From CALHKP01 sp963558075 (GTDB taxonomy: Bacteria; Bacillota; Clostridia; Peptostreptococcales; Anaerovoracaceae), in assembly GCA_963558075.1 (NCBI GenBank), contig CAUWFN010000057.1:1-9019 (forward strand): DNA of 9,019 bases. The letters are read 5' to 3'. The notes under the pieces were generated by a model, which did not search any database, had not been told where the DNA came from, and was given only the letters and a program-made list of their open reading frames with translations. Below, one piece after another: positions 1 to 6,630 of the stretch. Position 1 is the stretch's first letter; every line of letters starts with the position of its first letter. The translations under genes and the position numbers were made by a program.

Positions 1-24
1 TAAGATGAGGAAAACCTCATTTTA
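1..24 (-). terminator. Probable terminator after hypB
   Basis: An inverted repeat lies directly after the hypB stop codon. On the minus strand ATGAGG pairs with CCTCAT across a TTTT loop, and three further A-T pairs flank it beyond an A-C mismatch. The stop codon is at 32-34, so the hairpin starts about 8 nt later. The downstream U-tract, if there is one, falls outside the window, so termination is inferred from the hairpin and its position only. Confidence 0.45.
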
Positions 25-31
25 ACTTGTA

Positions 32-613
32 CTAAATCTTGACATAGGACCAATGCGCATATTCTATCACTTTGTCCATATCAAAGTCAAAGTAAGGCAG
101 CACATCTATTTTGTTTATCAAAAGTACGTCGCATACCTGGAAAATAAGAGGATATTTGAGTGGCTTATCGTGGCCCTCTGGTACAGATAAAATCATCGCA
201 TTTTTTACTGCACCTGTATCAAATTCTGCTGGACATACAAGGTTTCCAACATTTTCGAGGACAACTAGATCAAGTTCTTCTGTCCCTAGTTCCCTTATTC
301 CCTGTCTTGTCATATCGGCATCGAGGTGACACATTCCGCCAGTATGCAGCTGAATTGCTTTGATGCCTTTTTCAGATACCTTTGCAGCGTCTACATCTGA
401 ATCAATATCAGCTTCCATAACTCCTATTTTCATTTCATCAGAAAGTGCATCAATTGTGCGTCCTAGCAGTGTTGTTTTGCCAGAACCCGGAGATGACATA
501 AGGTTAAGAAGAAAAGTATTTTCCTCCTTTAGCTCGGCTCTCAGCTTTGATGCATCCAGATCGTTATCTGCAAATACGCTTTCTTTTACTTCTATTACTT
601 TGTATTTGTCCAT
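32..613 (-). CDS. hypB: Hydrogenase/nickel-enzyme maturation GTPase HypB, short C-terminus
   Basis: HypB is a cytoplasmic GTPase that works with HypA to insert nickel into NiFe hydrogenases and sometimes other nickel enzymes. Seen here: P-loop SSPGSGKT at residues 40-47, the switch region EADIDSDVDA at 68-77, the metal-site pair C95-H96 in GGMCH, ENVGN at 120-124 followed by C127, and the guanine-specificity motif NKID at 167-170. The C95/H96/C127 set matches the dimer-interface metal site known for archaeal HypB. The N-terminal CxxCGC high-affinity nickel motif and His-rich stretch of some HypBs are absent, which is common. At 193 residues it is about 25-30 shorter than usual: after EYA the sequence ends HWSYVKI, with no NPxxxxxxxSAKTGEG-like G5 segment. 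Neither other frame after position 55 restores one. The start has a good site, AAGGGTG, 6 nt upstream. It is the last gene of its operon, 42 bp after the membrane protein gene. Confidence 0.93.
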   Translation of the reverse strand: MDKYKVIEVKESVFADNDLDASKLRAELKEENTFLLNLMSSPGSGKTTLLGRTIDALSDEMKIGVMEADIDSDVDAAKVSEKGIKAIQLHTGGMCHLDADMTRQGIRELGTEELDLVVLENVGNLVCPAEFDTGAVKNAMILSVPEGHDKPLKYPLIFQVCDVLLINKIDVLPYFDFDMDKVIEYAHWSYVKI

Positions 614-655
614 TTTTTCACCCTTAAACTGCGGCGCTGTCAGGCGAGGCTGAAA

Positions 656-1705
656 CTAGTCGATTACAGCTCTTGCTGCCGCATCCTTGTAATACTTGAA
701 ATCTGTGAAAATTTCGCCCTTGTATGGGTTTGTCTTTGTTTTCTTTGCCTTCCAGATTATGTAACCAAGTGCTACGATATTTACGATTAGCGCAATAGCA
801 CTTACAATTGTCATTGCTGTAGGATCTGCGTTGATAGAAGTTCCTGCTTCGATTCCGTTCATTGTTCCATCAGCATATAGTGAAGTGATTGTAGCCCATG
901 GGTAAACTGTTCTTCCATCTGAGAATGTTTCCTGGAATAGAGGGAATACCTGAGCGAACATGCACCAAATTGCAAGTGTGTTTGCACGGTTCATAATCCA
1001 TCCGCCTTTGTTCCAGAACAGTGCTGCGATTGTTGGCGCAAGAAGAAGTGCAACGCCGCAGAACCATGAATGTGTTGGCAGGCAGTTGTATGTATAAGCA
1101 AAGTTCCATACGTCGTAAACTAGGATGTAAACCCAAATCATATCAGGCCAGATCATATCCTTTTTGTCCTTTGATGAGTATACTGCCCACCAACCTGTCA
1201 TACATAGGATATTTAGAAGACCTGCAATACCGTTCATTACATTGTGCCAGCCACCGTATAGCCATACGCCTTCTGATGACAGCCACCACTGTTCCCAACC
1301 TTTGATTGCTGATTCGAAATCACTTGCAACTGCAATAAGAATATTGATTGCTACGATTGCAAATGGAAATGCTCTAAACCAGTGCTTTTTGCCTACGCCC
1401 CAGCCGTATTTGATCATCATAAATCCGATACAGCCTGTTAGTGTAGCATATAGTTTAGCGTAGTGGAACCATCCGTTCATGTACAGATGTGTCTGGTTTG
1501 TTACTGCCCATTCTGCTCCGCTAGCTGCTGCAACCTGAAGTACGATAAAGTATACTGTCAGGATAGCAGGGATAACACCAAACATAATAAGTACGCCTGT
1601 TTTAGTTCTTCTAGAAAATTCGTTTAGCAGAATAAGTCCTAAAAGTACAGCCAGCATTGCAATCCATTTTGCAGCTGCTCCTGCTCCATAAACATGAAAT
1701 AACAT
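656..1705 (-). CDS. Polytopic membrane protein, DUF5692-like
   Basis: A 349-residue integral membrane protein with about eight or nine hydrophobic segments, roughly at residues 12-30, 37-60, 83-100, 112-128, 150-173, 185-205, 212-230, 238-256 and 293-317. It is unusually rich in Trp and Tyr, with repeated aromatic clusters such as GWEQWWL, YGGWHN, TGWWAVY and DVWNFAYTYN, and it ends in a basic then acidic cytoplasmic tail. From memory it resembles the uncharacterised family DUF5692 found in anaerobic Firmicutes; this is recognition by pattern, not a search. No function is known. The start has AAAGGTAGG 5 nt upstream of the ATG. It lies between hypA and hypB, which suggests a link to nickel uptake or to a membrane-bound nickel enzyme, but nothing in the sequence (no His-rich loop, no HX4DH motif of NiCoT permeases) shows metal transport. 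Confidence 0.75.
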   Translation of the reverse strand: MLFHVYGAGAAAKWIAMLAVLLGLILLNEFSRRTKTGVLIMFGVIPAILTVYFIVLQVAAASGAEWAVTNQTHLYMNGWFHYAKLYATLTGCIGFMMIKYGWGVGKKHWFRAFPFAIVAINILIAVASDFESAIKGWEQWWLSSEGVWLYGGWHNVMNGIAGLLNILCMTGWWAVYSSKDKKDMIWPDMIWVYILVYDVWNFAYTYNCLPTHSWFCGVALLLAPTIAALFWNKGGWIMNRANTLAIWCMFAQVFPLFQETFSDGRTVYPWATITSLYADGTMNGIEAGTSINADPTAMTIVSAIALIVNIVALGYIIWKAKKTKTNPYKGEIFTDFKYYKDAAARAVID

Positions 1706-1746
1706 AAAAATACCTACCTTTCATAAATCCCTATATTTTAGCGTGA

Positions 1747-1842
1747 CCCGGCAACCCGGTAACCCGGTGACCCGGCAACCCAGTGACTCGGTAACTCCCT
1801 GTCCCGGCAACCCAGTGACTCGGTAACCCGGTGACCCAATCA
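1747..1842. repeat. Array of twelve 8-bp repeats, consensus CCCGGYRA
   Basis: Twelve consecutive octamers fit the pattern CCCGGYRA: CCCGGCAA, CCCGGTAA, CCCGGTGA, CCCGGCAA, CCCAGTGA, CTCGGTAA, CTCCCTGT (most diverged), CCCGGCAA, CCCAGTGA, CTCGGTAA, CCCGGTGA, CCCAATCA. A 24-bp block (1771-1794) recurs exactly at 1803-1826, so the array also has a 32-bp higher-order period. It fills most of the 155 bp between the hypA stop and the membrane protein start and is far more GC-rich than its surroundings. On the transcribed minus strand the unit reads TYRCCGGG. Each CCGG core is self-complementary, so short alternative hairpins are possible in the mRNA. It contains no long open frame with a start signal and has no CRISPR-like spacers. 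Confidence 0.9.
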
Positions 1843-1860
1843 CTTCGCCCTACCGCTCGG

Positions 1861-2205
1861 TCAGCACGCTTCAATTTCTTTGATCATAAACTGGTTTCCC
1901 TGCACCAGATAAGTCCGCTCACTTCCGCAATTTGGACAAATCTTGCCGTGCTCAGTTGTCGCATAAGTGCTCTCACACTCTTCACAATAAGTCACAGCAG
2001 GAACAATCTCAATAACAAGCTCCGAATCCTTCAGAAGCTCTTCCTTTGCACTCGCCCACTTCCAGCAGTCAGTCAGATAGTGAGGAATTACAGTGGAGAC
2101 CTCCCCAAGCTCCACTGTAACTGAGGCAATATCAGTAAGATTGTTTTCCTCTGCAACCTTGTTTACCTTTTTAATTATGTGAAATACAACTCCAAGTTCA
2201 TGCAT
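1861..2205 (-). CDS. hypA: Nickel metallochaperone HypA
   Basis: HypA delivers Ni(II), together with HypB, to nickel enzymes, classically the large subunit of NiFe hydrogenase. The 114-residue protein begins MHELG, with the conserved His2 and Glu3 that help bind nickel at the N-terminus, and carries the structural zinc site as C74-x2-C77 and C90-x2-C93. The length is normal for the family. The start at 2205 is chosen because the mature N-terminal Met-His is essential for nickel binding; an in-frame ATG at 2259 would add 18 residues and bury it. The start is one base after the stop of the upstream oxidoreductase gene (TAA, G, ATG), and a purine-rich GGAAAGGGAAAG stretch inside the end of that gene can serve as ribosome site, so translational coupling is likely. 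Confidence 0.95.
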   Translation of the reverse strand: MHELGVVFHIIKKVNKVAEENNLTDIASVTVELGEVSTVIPHYLTDCWKWASAKEELLKDSELVIEIVPAVTYCEECESTYATTEHGKICPNCGSERTYLVQGNQFMIKEIEAC

Positions 2206-2206
2206 C

Positions 2207-4975
2207 TTATTTCTTTCCCTTTCCGGAGAATTTAATTTTGATAGCCTGCTTAGCGCCATATGGAAGAATATACTTCAGCTTGTCTTCGCTTGGCACCATT
2301 TTGCTGGCTTCTGGGAAATCTCTGTGAAGATGAATCGCATCAAATTCGCACTTAGTTGTGCAGACTCCGCATCCGATACACTTGTTTTCGTCAACAACTG
2401 AAGCTCCGCAGCTCAGGCATCTTGCGGTTTCAGTCTTGACCTGTTCCTCGGTGAATGTCTTTGATGCATCTCTAAATGATTTTTTGTGGTCAAATGACTC
2501 GTCTCTTCCTGGAATCTGTCTAGAAGAATTGTCATAGCTTTCGATGTAGATGTTGTCCTTATCTAGCTCGATAAACTGTCTGCGATTTCTTCCGATAGTC
2601 AGGCTTGAGCGTGGCTGAACAAATCTGTGAATCGACACAGCGCCTTCTTTTCCGGCTGCAATTGCATCGATTGCAAATTTTGGTCCTGTGTAGACATCTC
2701 CTCCCACGAATACGTCAGGCTCCGCAGTCTGATATGTCAAAGGATCTGCTTTCGCAGCGTTTCCTCTTCCGAGCTCTACACTGCTTCCATCTAGAAGATT
2801 TCCCCATTTAATGCTCTGGCCGATACTCATGATTACATTGTCGCATTCAACTGTAATTGTATCGTTTTCGTCATAAACAGGATTGAACTTCTTCTCCTCA
2901 TCAAATACTGACAGGCACTTTTTCATTACGATGCCTTTAACCTTGCCGTTTTCTGCGAGTATCTGCTTTGGTCCCCATCCGCAGCAAATCTCTACATTTT
3001 CTTCTTCTGCCTCTTCGATTTCCTCTAACGATGCAGGCATTTCATCTCTGCTTTCTAGACAGAACATCTTGACAGATTCTGATCCGCATCTTCCGCTTGT
3101 GCGGCATGCATCTATGGCAACATTTCCTCCGCCGAGAACTACAGTTTTTCCTTCTACTTTATAGCTTTCGTCTTCGGCTACATTTCTTAGAAGCTCTACG
3201 GCTGACATTACGCCCTCTGCATCTTCTCCCTGAACACCGGCAAGTCTTCCGCCTTGGCATCCGATTGCGATGTAAAATGCTTTGAAACCCTGAGCTCTCA
3301 GCTCATCTAGTGTAATGTCTTTTCCTACTTCTATGCCTGTTCTAATTTCGACACCCATTTCTTTGATTATGTCGATTTCTGCCTGCACAACATCCTTCTC
3401 AAGCTTGAATGAAGGAATTCCGTAAACAAGCATTCCGCCGGCTCTTTCGTTTTTCTCGAAAATTACTGGGCTATATCCCTTTTCGGCTAGATAGAAGGCA
3501 CATGACAACCCTGCAGGGCCTCCTCCGATAACTGCGATTTTTTCTGGGAATGAACCACTCAGTGAAGGCACAACCTTCTTAGGAACGAATCTTGTCTCAG
3601 CATTTAGATCCTGTTCTGCGATGAATCTCTTAACCTCATCGATTGCAATAGCCTGGTCGATGCTTCCTCTAGTGCAGGCGTCTTCGCATCTTCTGTTACA
3701 GATTCTTCCGCAAACTGCAGGTAGCGGATTTTCTTTTTTGATTAGGGCAAGAGCATCTGTGTAGCGACCCTGTGCTGCTAGCTTGAGATATCCCTGAACT
3801 GCAATATGTGCAGGACATGCTGTTTTGCAAGGTGCAGTTCCAGTGTCGTAGCAATTGATTCTGTTGTTGTCTCTGTAATCCTCATCCCACATGTGAGGTC
3901 CCCATGGCACTTCGCTTGGAAGCGGCTGCTTAGGATACTCTACATGACTTTTGTCTTTTAAACAAAGCTTCTGCCCAAGCTTTACTGCTCCTGCTGGGCA
4001 ATACTCTACGCATCTTCCACAAGCAACGCATTTGTCTGTTTCTACGCGAGCACGGTAAGCAGATGCTGACATATTAGGAGTGTTGAAAAGCTGTGATGTA
4101 CGAAGGGCGTAGCACACGTTAACGTTACAGTTACAGATAGCAAATATTTTGTTTTCTCCGTCGATATTAGTTATCTGATGAACAAAGCCGTTCTCCTCGG
4201 CCTGTCTGAATATATCTAAGGCCTCGTCTCTTGTGATGTAGCGACCGCCTTTGTTTGTTTCTACAACGTAGTCTACCATGTCGCCGACTGCAACGCACCA
4301 GCCTTCTGGGTCATCTGCGCAGCCTTCGTCATAAGTCTGTCTAGAATATCTGCATGAGCAAGGGCTCGCTGCATATTTTCCATCGTACTTATCTAGCCAG
4401 TATGAAATATGCTCAAGAGAAATGGATTCGTTTTCCATCTCGATTGCCTTTTCTACGGGAATTACATGCATTCCGATTCCTGCTCCTCCCGGTGGAACCA
4501 TAGGAGTTATTTTTTCTAGTGGCAGTCTACTCATTCTTTCGAAGAATCTGCCAACCTCAGGATGCTCCTGCAGAAGCATTTTGTTCATATTACTGAATTC
4601 GGCGTTTCCTGGTACAAACATTGGAAGCACGTACTGTTTCTCGTGTTCTGGGTTTTCCCAGTTATATTCCAAAACTCCTCTTTCGGACATTGTTTCCAGC
4701 AGCTCTTCTAGATATGCTGGCTCCATGCCTGTAATCTTAATCATTTGATTCAAAGTCTTTGGCTTTCTAACACCCATTTTGAGCGCCACTTCTGCCATTT
4801 CGTCTGTACACATTGCAGCAAGTCCCCAGTATTCTGGATCATATTTTGTAATTTTCTTAAGACCCAGCTTCTGAGGCACTCTGTCTGTAATAAGCTTTGC
4901 GAGTTTTACTATAGGTTCGCGTTCAACCTCGTTTTCTATATACTCAGGTATATAGCCTGCCAAATGATCTGCCAT
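2207..4975 (-). CDS. Multidomain 4Fe-4S / FAD-dependent NAD(P) oxidoreductase (GltD-like core)
   Basis: A 922-residue cytoplasmic flavoprotein with no signal peptide or membrane segment. Order: a helical N-terminal region (about 1-190); a Cys region with PCSCR at 205-209 and CNCNVNVC at 281-288; one ferredoxin motif CVACGRCVEYC at 316-326; a GltD-type Fe-S domain with C383, C387, C422, C426, C430 and C434; an FAD Rossmann fold starting IGGGPAG at 483-489; an inserted NAD(P)-binding fold with GGGNVA at 615-620; the FAD-closing FVGGDVYTGP at 756-765; and a C-terminal ferredoxin module with CLSCG at 853-857 and CIGCGVCTTKC at 866-876. The core matches the small subunit of glutamate synthase and the NfnB family, which move electrons between NAD(P)H and Fe-S partners. 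The extra modules suggest a ferredoxin or enzyme partner, but the substrate is unknown. ATG 4975 is preferred because GGAGAGGAGAG lies just upstream; the ATG at 4993 overlaps that site. First gene of the operon with hypA. Confidence 0.88.
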   Translation of the reverse strand: MADHLAGYIPEYIENEVEREPIVKLAKLITDRVPQKLGLKKITKYDPEYWGLAAMCTDEMAEVALKMGVRKPKTLNQMIKITGMEPAYLEELLETMSERGVLEYNWENPEHEKQYVLPMFVPGNAEFSNMNKMLLQEHPEVGRFFERMSRLPLEKITPMVPPGGAGIGMHVIPVEKAIEMENESISLEHISYWLDKYDGKYAASPCSCRYSRQTYDEGCADDPEGWCVAVGDMVDYVVETNKGGRYITRDEALDIFRQAEENGFVHQITNIDGENKIFAICNCNVNVCYALRTSQLFNTPNMSASAYRARVETDKCVACGRCVEYCPAGAVKLGQKLCLKDKSHVEYPKQPLPSEVPWGPHMWDEDYRDNNRINCYDTGTAPCKTACPAHIAVQGYLKLAAQGRYTDALALIKKENPLPAVCGRICNRRCEDACTRGSIDQAIAIDEVKRFIAEQDLNAETRFVPKKVVPSLSGSFPEKIAVIGGGPAGLSCAFYLAEKGYSPVIFEKNERAGGMLVYGIPSFKLEKDVVQAEIDIIKEMGVEIRTGIEVGKDITLDELRAQGFKAFYIAIGCQGGRLAGVQGEDAEGVMSAVELLRNVAEDESYKVEGKTVVLGGGNVAIDACRTSGRCGSESVKMFCLESRDEMPASLEEIEEAEEENVEICCGWGPKQILAENGKVKGIVMKKCLSVFDEEKKFNPVYDENDTITVECDNVIMSIGQSIKWGNLLDGSSVELGRGNAAKADPLTYQTAEPDVFVGGDVYTGPKFAIDAIAAGKEGAVSIHRFVQPRSSLTIGRNRRQFIELDKDNIYIESYDNSSRQIPGRDESFDHKKSFRDASKTFTEEQVKTETARCLSCGASVVDENKCIGCGVCTTKCEFDAIHLHRDFPEASKMVPSEDKLKYILPYGAKQAIKIKFSGKGKK

Positions 4976-4979
4976 AAAA

Positions 4980-4992
4980 ACTCTCCTCTCCA
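4980..4992 (-). promoter_or_regulatory. Ribosome binding site deciding the oxidoreductase start
   Basis: On the minus strand GGAGAGGAGAG precedes TTTTT and the ATG at 4975-4973. A second in-frame ATG at 4993-4991 sits at the upstream edge of this purine block and has no comparable site of its own, so the shorter protein is the likely product. Confidence 0.75.
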
Positions 4993-5018
4993 TTTACGTA
5001 TCAATCCTCTCGCCTGTG

Positions 5019-5029
5019 TGGTATAACCA
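5019..5029. promoter_or_regulatory. Putative GntR/FadR-type operator, distal (TGGT-ATA-ACCA)
   Basis: A perfect 4-3-4 inverted repeat TGGTATAACCA lies in the leader of the oxidoreductase gene. On the minus strand it reads AACTGGT-N3-ACCA, the same as the operator at 5094-5106. The spacing matches sites known for FadR-subfamily GntR regulators (TGGT-N3-ACCA). The regulator is not in the window. Confidence 0.6.
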
Positions 5030-5093
5030 GTTCATATGTTGCTGCAGGCTAACTGAACTATATTGTCCGGCAAATTGGTCTGCATTATGCAAT

Positions 5094-5106
5094 CTGGTCA
5101 TACCAG
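5094..5106. promoter_or_regulatory. Putative GntR/FadR-type operator, promoter-proximal (CTGGT-N3-ACCAG)
   Basis: A perfect 13-bp inverted repeat CTGGTCATACCAG begins about 18 bp downstream of the -10 box of the promoter at 5124-5152, so it should cover roughly +10 to +25, a usual place for a repressor. The distal copy is centred 76 bp further downstream. An imperfect half-site, TTGGTCTGC, lies between them at 5075-5083, and a separate palindrome TGCATTATGCA is at 5081-5091. Confidence 0.62.
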
Positions 5107-5123
5107 TTTATCGCTATGACTTG

Positions 5124-5152
5124 ATTATATGTTAGAAAATTGTCAATGTCAA
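5124..5152 (-). promoter_or_regulatory. Consensus sigma-A promoter of the oxidoreductase-hyp operon
   Basis: On the minus strand TTGACA (5152-5147), a 17-bp spacer and TATAAT (5129-5124) match both consensus hexamers exactly with ideal spacing. A second TTGACA immediately follows the first, at 5146-5141, but would leave only 11 bp and is not usable. Transcription should start near 5117, giving a leader of about 140 nt before the ATG at 4975. Such a strong core promoter next to two operators suggests that repression sets expression. Confidence 0.85.
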
Positions 5153-5191
5153 TGATTAAAAGGATTTTATCTGAATTTTTTGTGTACAAAT

Positions 5192-5220
5192 AAAAAAAGC
5201 TACTTGATTTAGTAGCTTTT
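5192..5220 (-). terminator. Rho-independent terminator after the MATE gene
   Basis: A perfect 10-bp stem, AAAAGCTACT (5195-5204) with AGTAGCTTTT (5211-5220), encloses a 6-nt loop. Read on the minus strand the stem ends in a run of seven T (5198-5192). It lies 14 bp past the MATE stop and closes the upstream transcription unit before the promoter at 5152. A-runs and T-runs on both sides could let it act in both directions, but no plus-strand gene approaches it. Confidence 0.92.
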
Positions 5221-5234
5221 CAAAATTCCATCTA

Positions 5235-6575
5235 TCAAAAATAATGATATACTTTTCTCTTCTTCACCACAATCACCGTAGAAATTATGAGAGTCAGCCC
5301 CTCTGCAACCGGAACTGCAAGCCAAACCCCGTTAATTCCAATAATCATAGGAAGAAGCACAAGGCATCCTGTCAAAATAACAAAAGACCTGAGAAACGAA
5401 ATTCCTGCAGAAATGACCCCGTTTGACAAGGCCGTAAAAAGCGATGAAACGAGAATATTAAATCCGTTAAACAGAAAACTCACAGCAAAAATATTAAACC
5501 CTGAACGTGCAAGATCAAATATGTGAGTCCCCTTTGCTGCAAATACGCCGATTATTGCATCTCCTAAAATATACGATATCAAAACCGTAATAACCGCTAC
5601 AATCAAAATCGTCCTTGTGCATATTCGAAAAATTCTCTTAAGCTGGGCCTCGTTCTGACTTCCGTAGTTATAACTAATTACCGGCGCAACACCACTAGAA
5701 AATCCTAGGTACACAGCGCTCAAAAGAAACTGAGCATAAAGCACAATCGTAATCGCCGCAACACCGTCTTCTCCGGCATAATACAGCATCATAAAATTAT
5801 AAATCAGCGTAATCACAGACCCTGCAAGGCTGCTCACCATCTCAGACATACCATTTGTGCACGAGTGAAGCAACACCCTAAAATCCCATTTTGGTCTGAC
5901 GAAATGAAGAAGGCTGTCTGTATCCTTCCAGAAGAACAAAATCCCTGCTGCTGCAGACACCGTGTATCCCATACCCGTTGCAATCGCTGCGCCTTCCACG
6001 CCCATGCCACAAGGACCCATAAAAATATAGTCAAAAACTATATTTGTTACGCCGCTTGCGATAGTAAGTATCAGGCTAAGGTTAGGCTTTCCCGCAGTAA
6101 CAAAAAATGTCATGAAAAGTAGCTGAAGAATTGCAGCAGGTGAAGACAGAGCAAGTATAAACAGATACGTATATGCATAGTCAAACAACCTATCCGTAGC
6201 CCCAAGCATCAGCACAAGTTTTTTTACAAATAGAAAATCCACCAAAATACAGATAAGCCCGATAAAAAAGCCCACCAAAATCATCATCGTGAAGTTTTCC
6301 TTTGCTTCCTGATCCTTTTTCTCTCCGAGCTTTTTTGCTATTACCGCGCTTCCCCCCGTCGCTAGCATTATCGAAATTCCAATTAGAATCGTAATCGGAG
6401 GGTAAACTATGTTAATTGCCGCAAGCGCATCTGCACTTACAAAATTCGCAACAAAAACGCCGTCGACCATCTCATAGCACGACATGCATAGCATAGATAT
6501 AATTGACGGCAGCGAAAACTTTATCAAAGTCGCTGCGCTGTGTTCTATAGTAAGACTGTTTGCTTTTGTTTCCAT
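5235..6575 (-). CDS. MATE family multidrug/cation efflux transporter (MepA-like)
   Basis: An inner-membrane antiporter of the MATE family, which exports drugs or metabolites in exchange for Na+ or H+. The 446-residue protein has the usual length and about twelve hydrophobic segments in two halves. Family-typical stretches include the N-terminal LIKFSLPSIISML followed by YEMVDGVFVANFV, the TM2-3 loop GGSAVIAKKLGEKK, GKPNLSLIL and NIVFDYIFM at the end of the first half, and GVAPVISYNYGSQN in the second half. The start at 6575 fits the family N-terminus and has GGGGAAG about 9 nt upstream. An in-frame ATG at 6653 would add 26 polar residues and overlap the preceding gene. It follows the JetD-like gene by 55 bp with no terminator between, so co-transcription is likely. 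The substrate cannot be told from sequence, and a role in defence is not implied. Confidence 0.92.
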   Translation of the reverse strand: METKANSLTIEHSAATLIKFSLPSIISMLCMSCYEMVDGVFVANFVSADALAAINIVYPPITILIGISIMLATGGSAVIAKKLGEKKDQEAKENFTMMILVGFFIGLICILVDFLFVKKLVLMLGATDRLFDYAYTYLFILALSSPAAILQLLFMTFFVTAGKPNLSLILTIASGVTNIVFDYIFMGPCGMGVEGAAIATGMGYTVSAAAGILFFWKDTDSLLHFVRPKWDFRVLLHSCTNGMSEMVSSLAGSVITLIYNFMMLYYAGEDGVAAITIVLYAQFLLSAVYLGFSSGVAPVISYNYGSQNEAQLKRIFRICTRTILIVAVITVLISYILGDAIIGVFAAKGTHIFDLARSGFNIFAVSFLFNGFNILVSSLFTALSNGVISAGISFLRSFVILTGCLVLLPMIIGINGVWLAVPVAEGLTLIISTVIVVKKRKVYHYF

Positions 6576-6630
6576 ATTATAATTCTTCCCCGCTTTTTCC
6601 TTTCTCCCTGGTGCAGCAGGCTTACATGTG

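Larger units (their letters stand above)
4976..5234. other. Intergenic control region between the two transcription units
   Basis: These 259 bp hold no gene. From right to left they contain the MATE terminator, the consensus promoter, two TGGT-N3-ACCA operators, and an inverted repeat AGTTCA (5029-5034) with TGAACT (5054-5059) that overlaps the edge of the distal operator and could fold in the leader RNA. I see no match to a known riboswitch or T-box. Confidence 0.7.

Noticed and set aside
1747..1842. CRISPR or iteron-type origin
   Set aside because: Units are 8 bp with no spacers, and there is no replication initiator gene nearby; the array lies inside an operon.
2206..2259. ATG at 2259 as start of HypA
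   Set aside because: HypA needs Met-His at the N-terminus for nickel binding; the MHE start is at 2205.
4976..4993. In-frame ATG at 4993 as start of the oxidoreductase
   Set aside because: It overlaps the strong ribosome site that serves the ATG at 4975 and has no site of its own.
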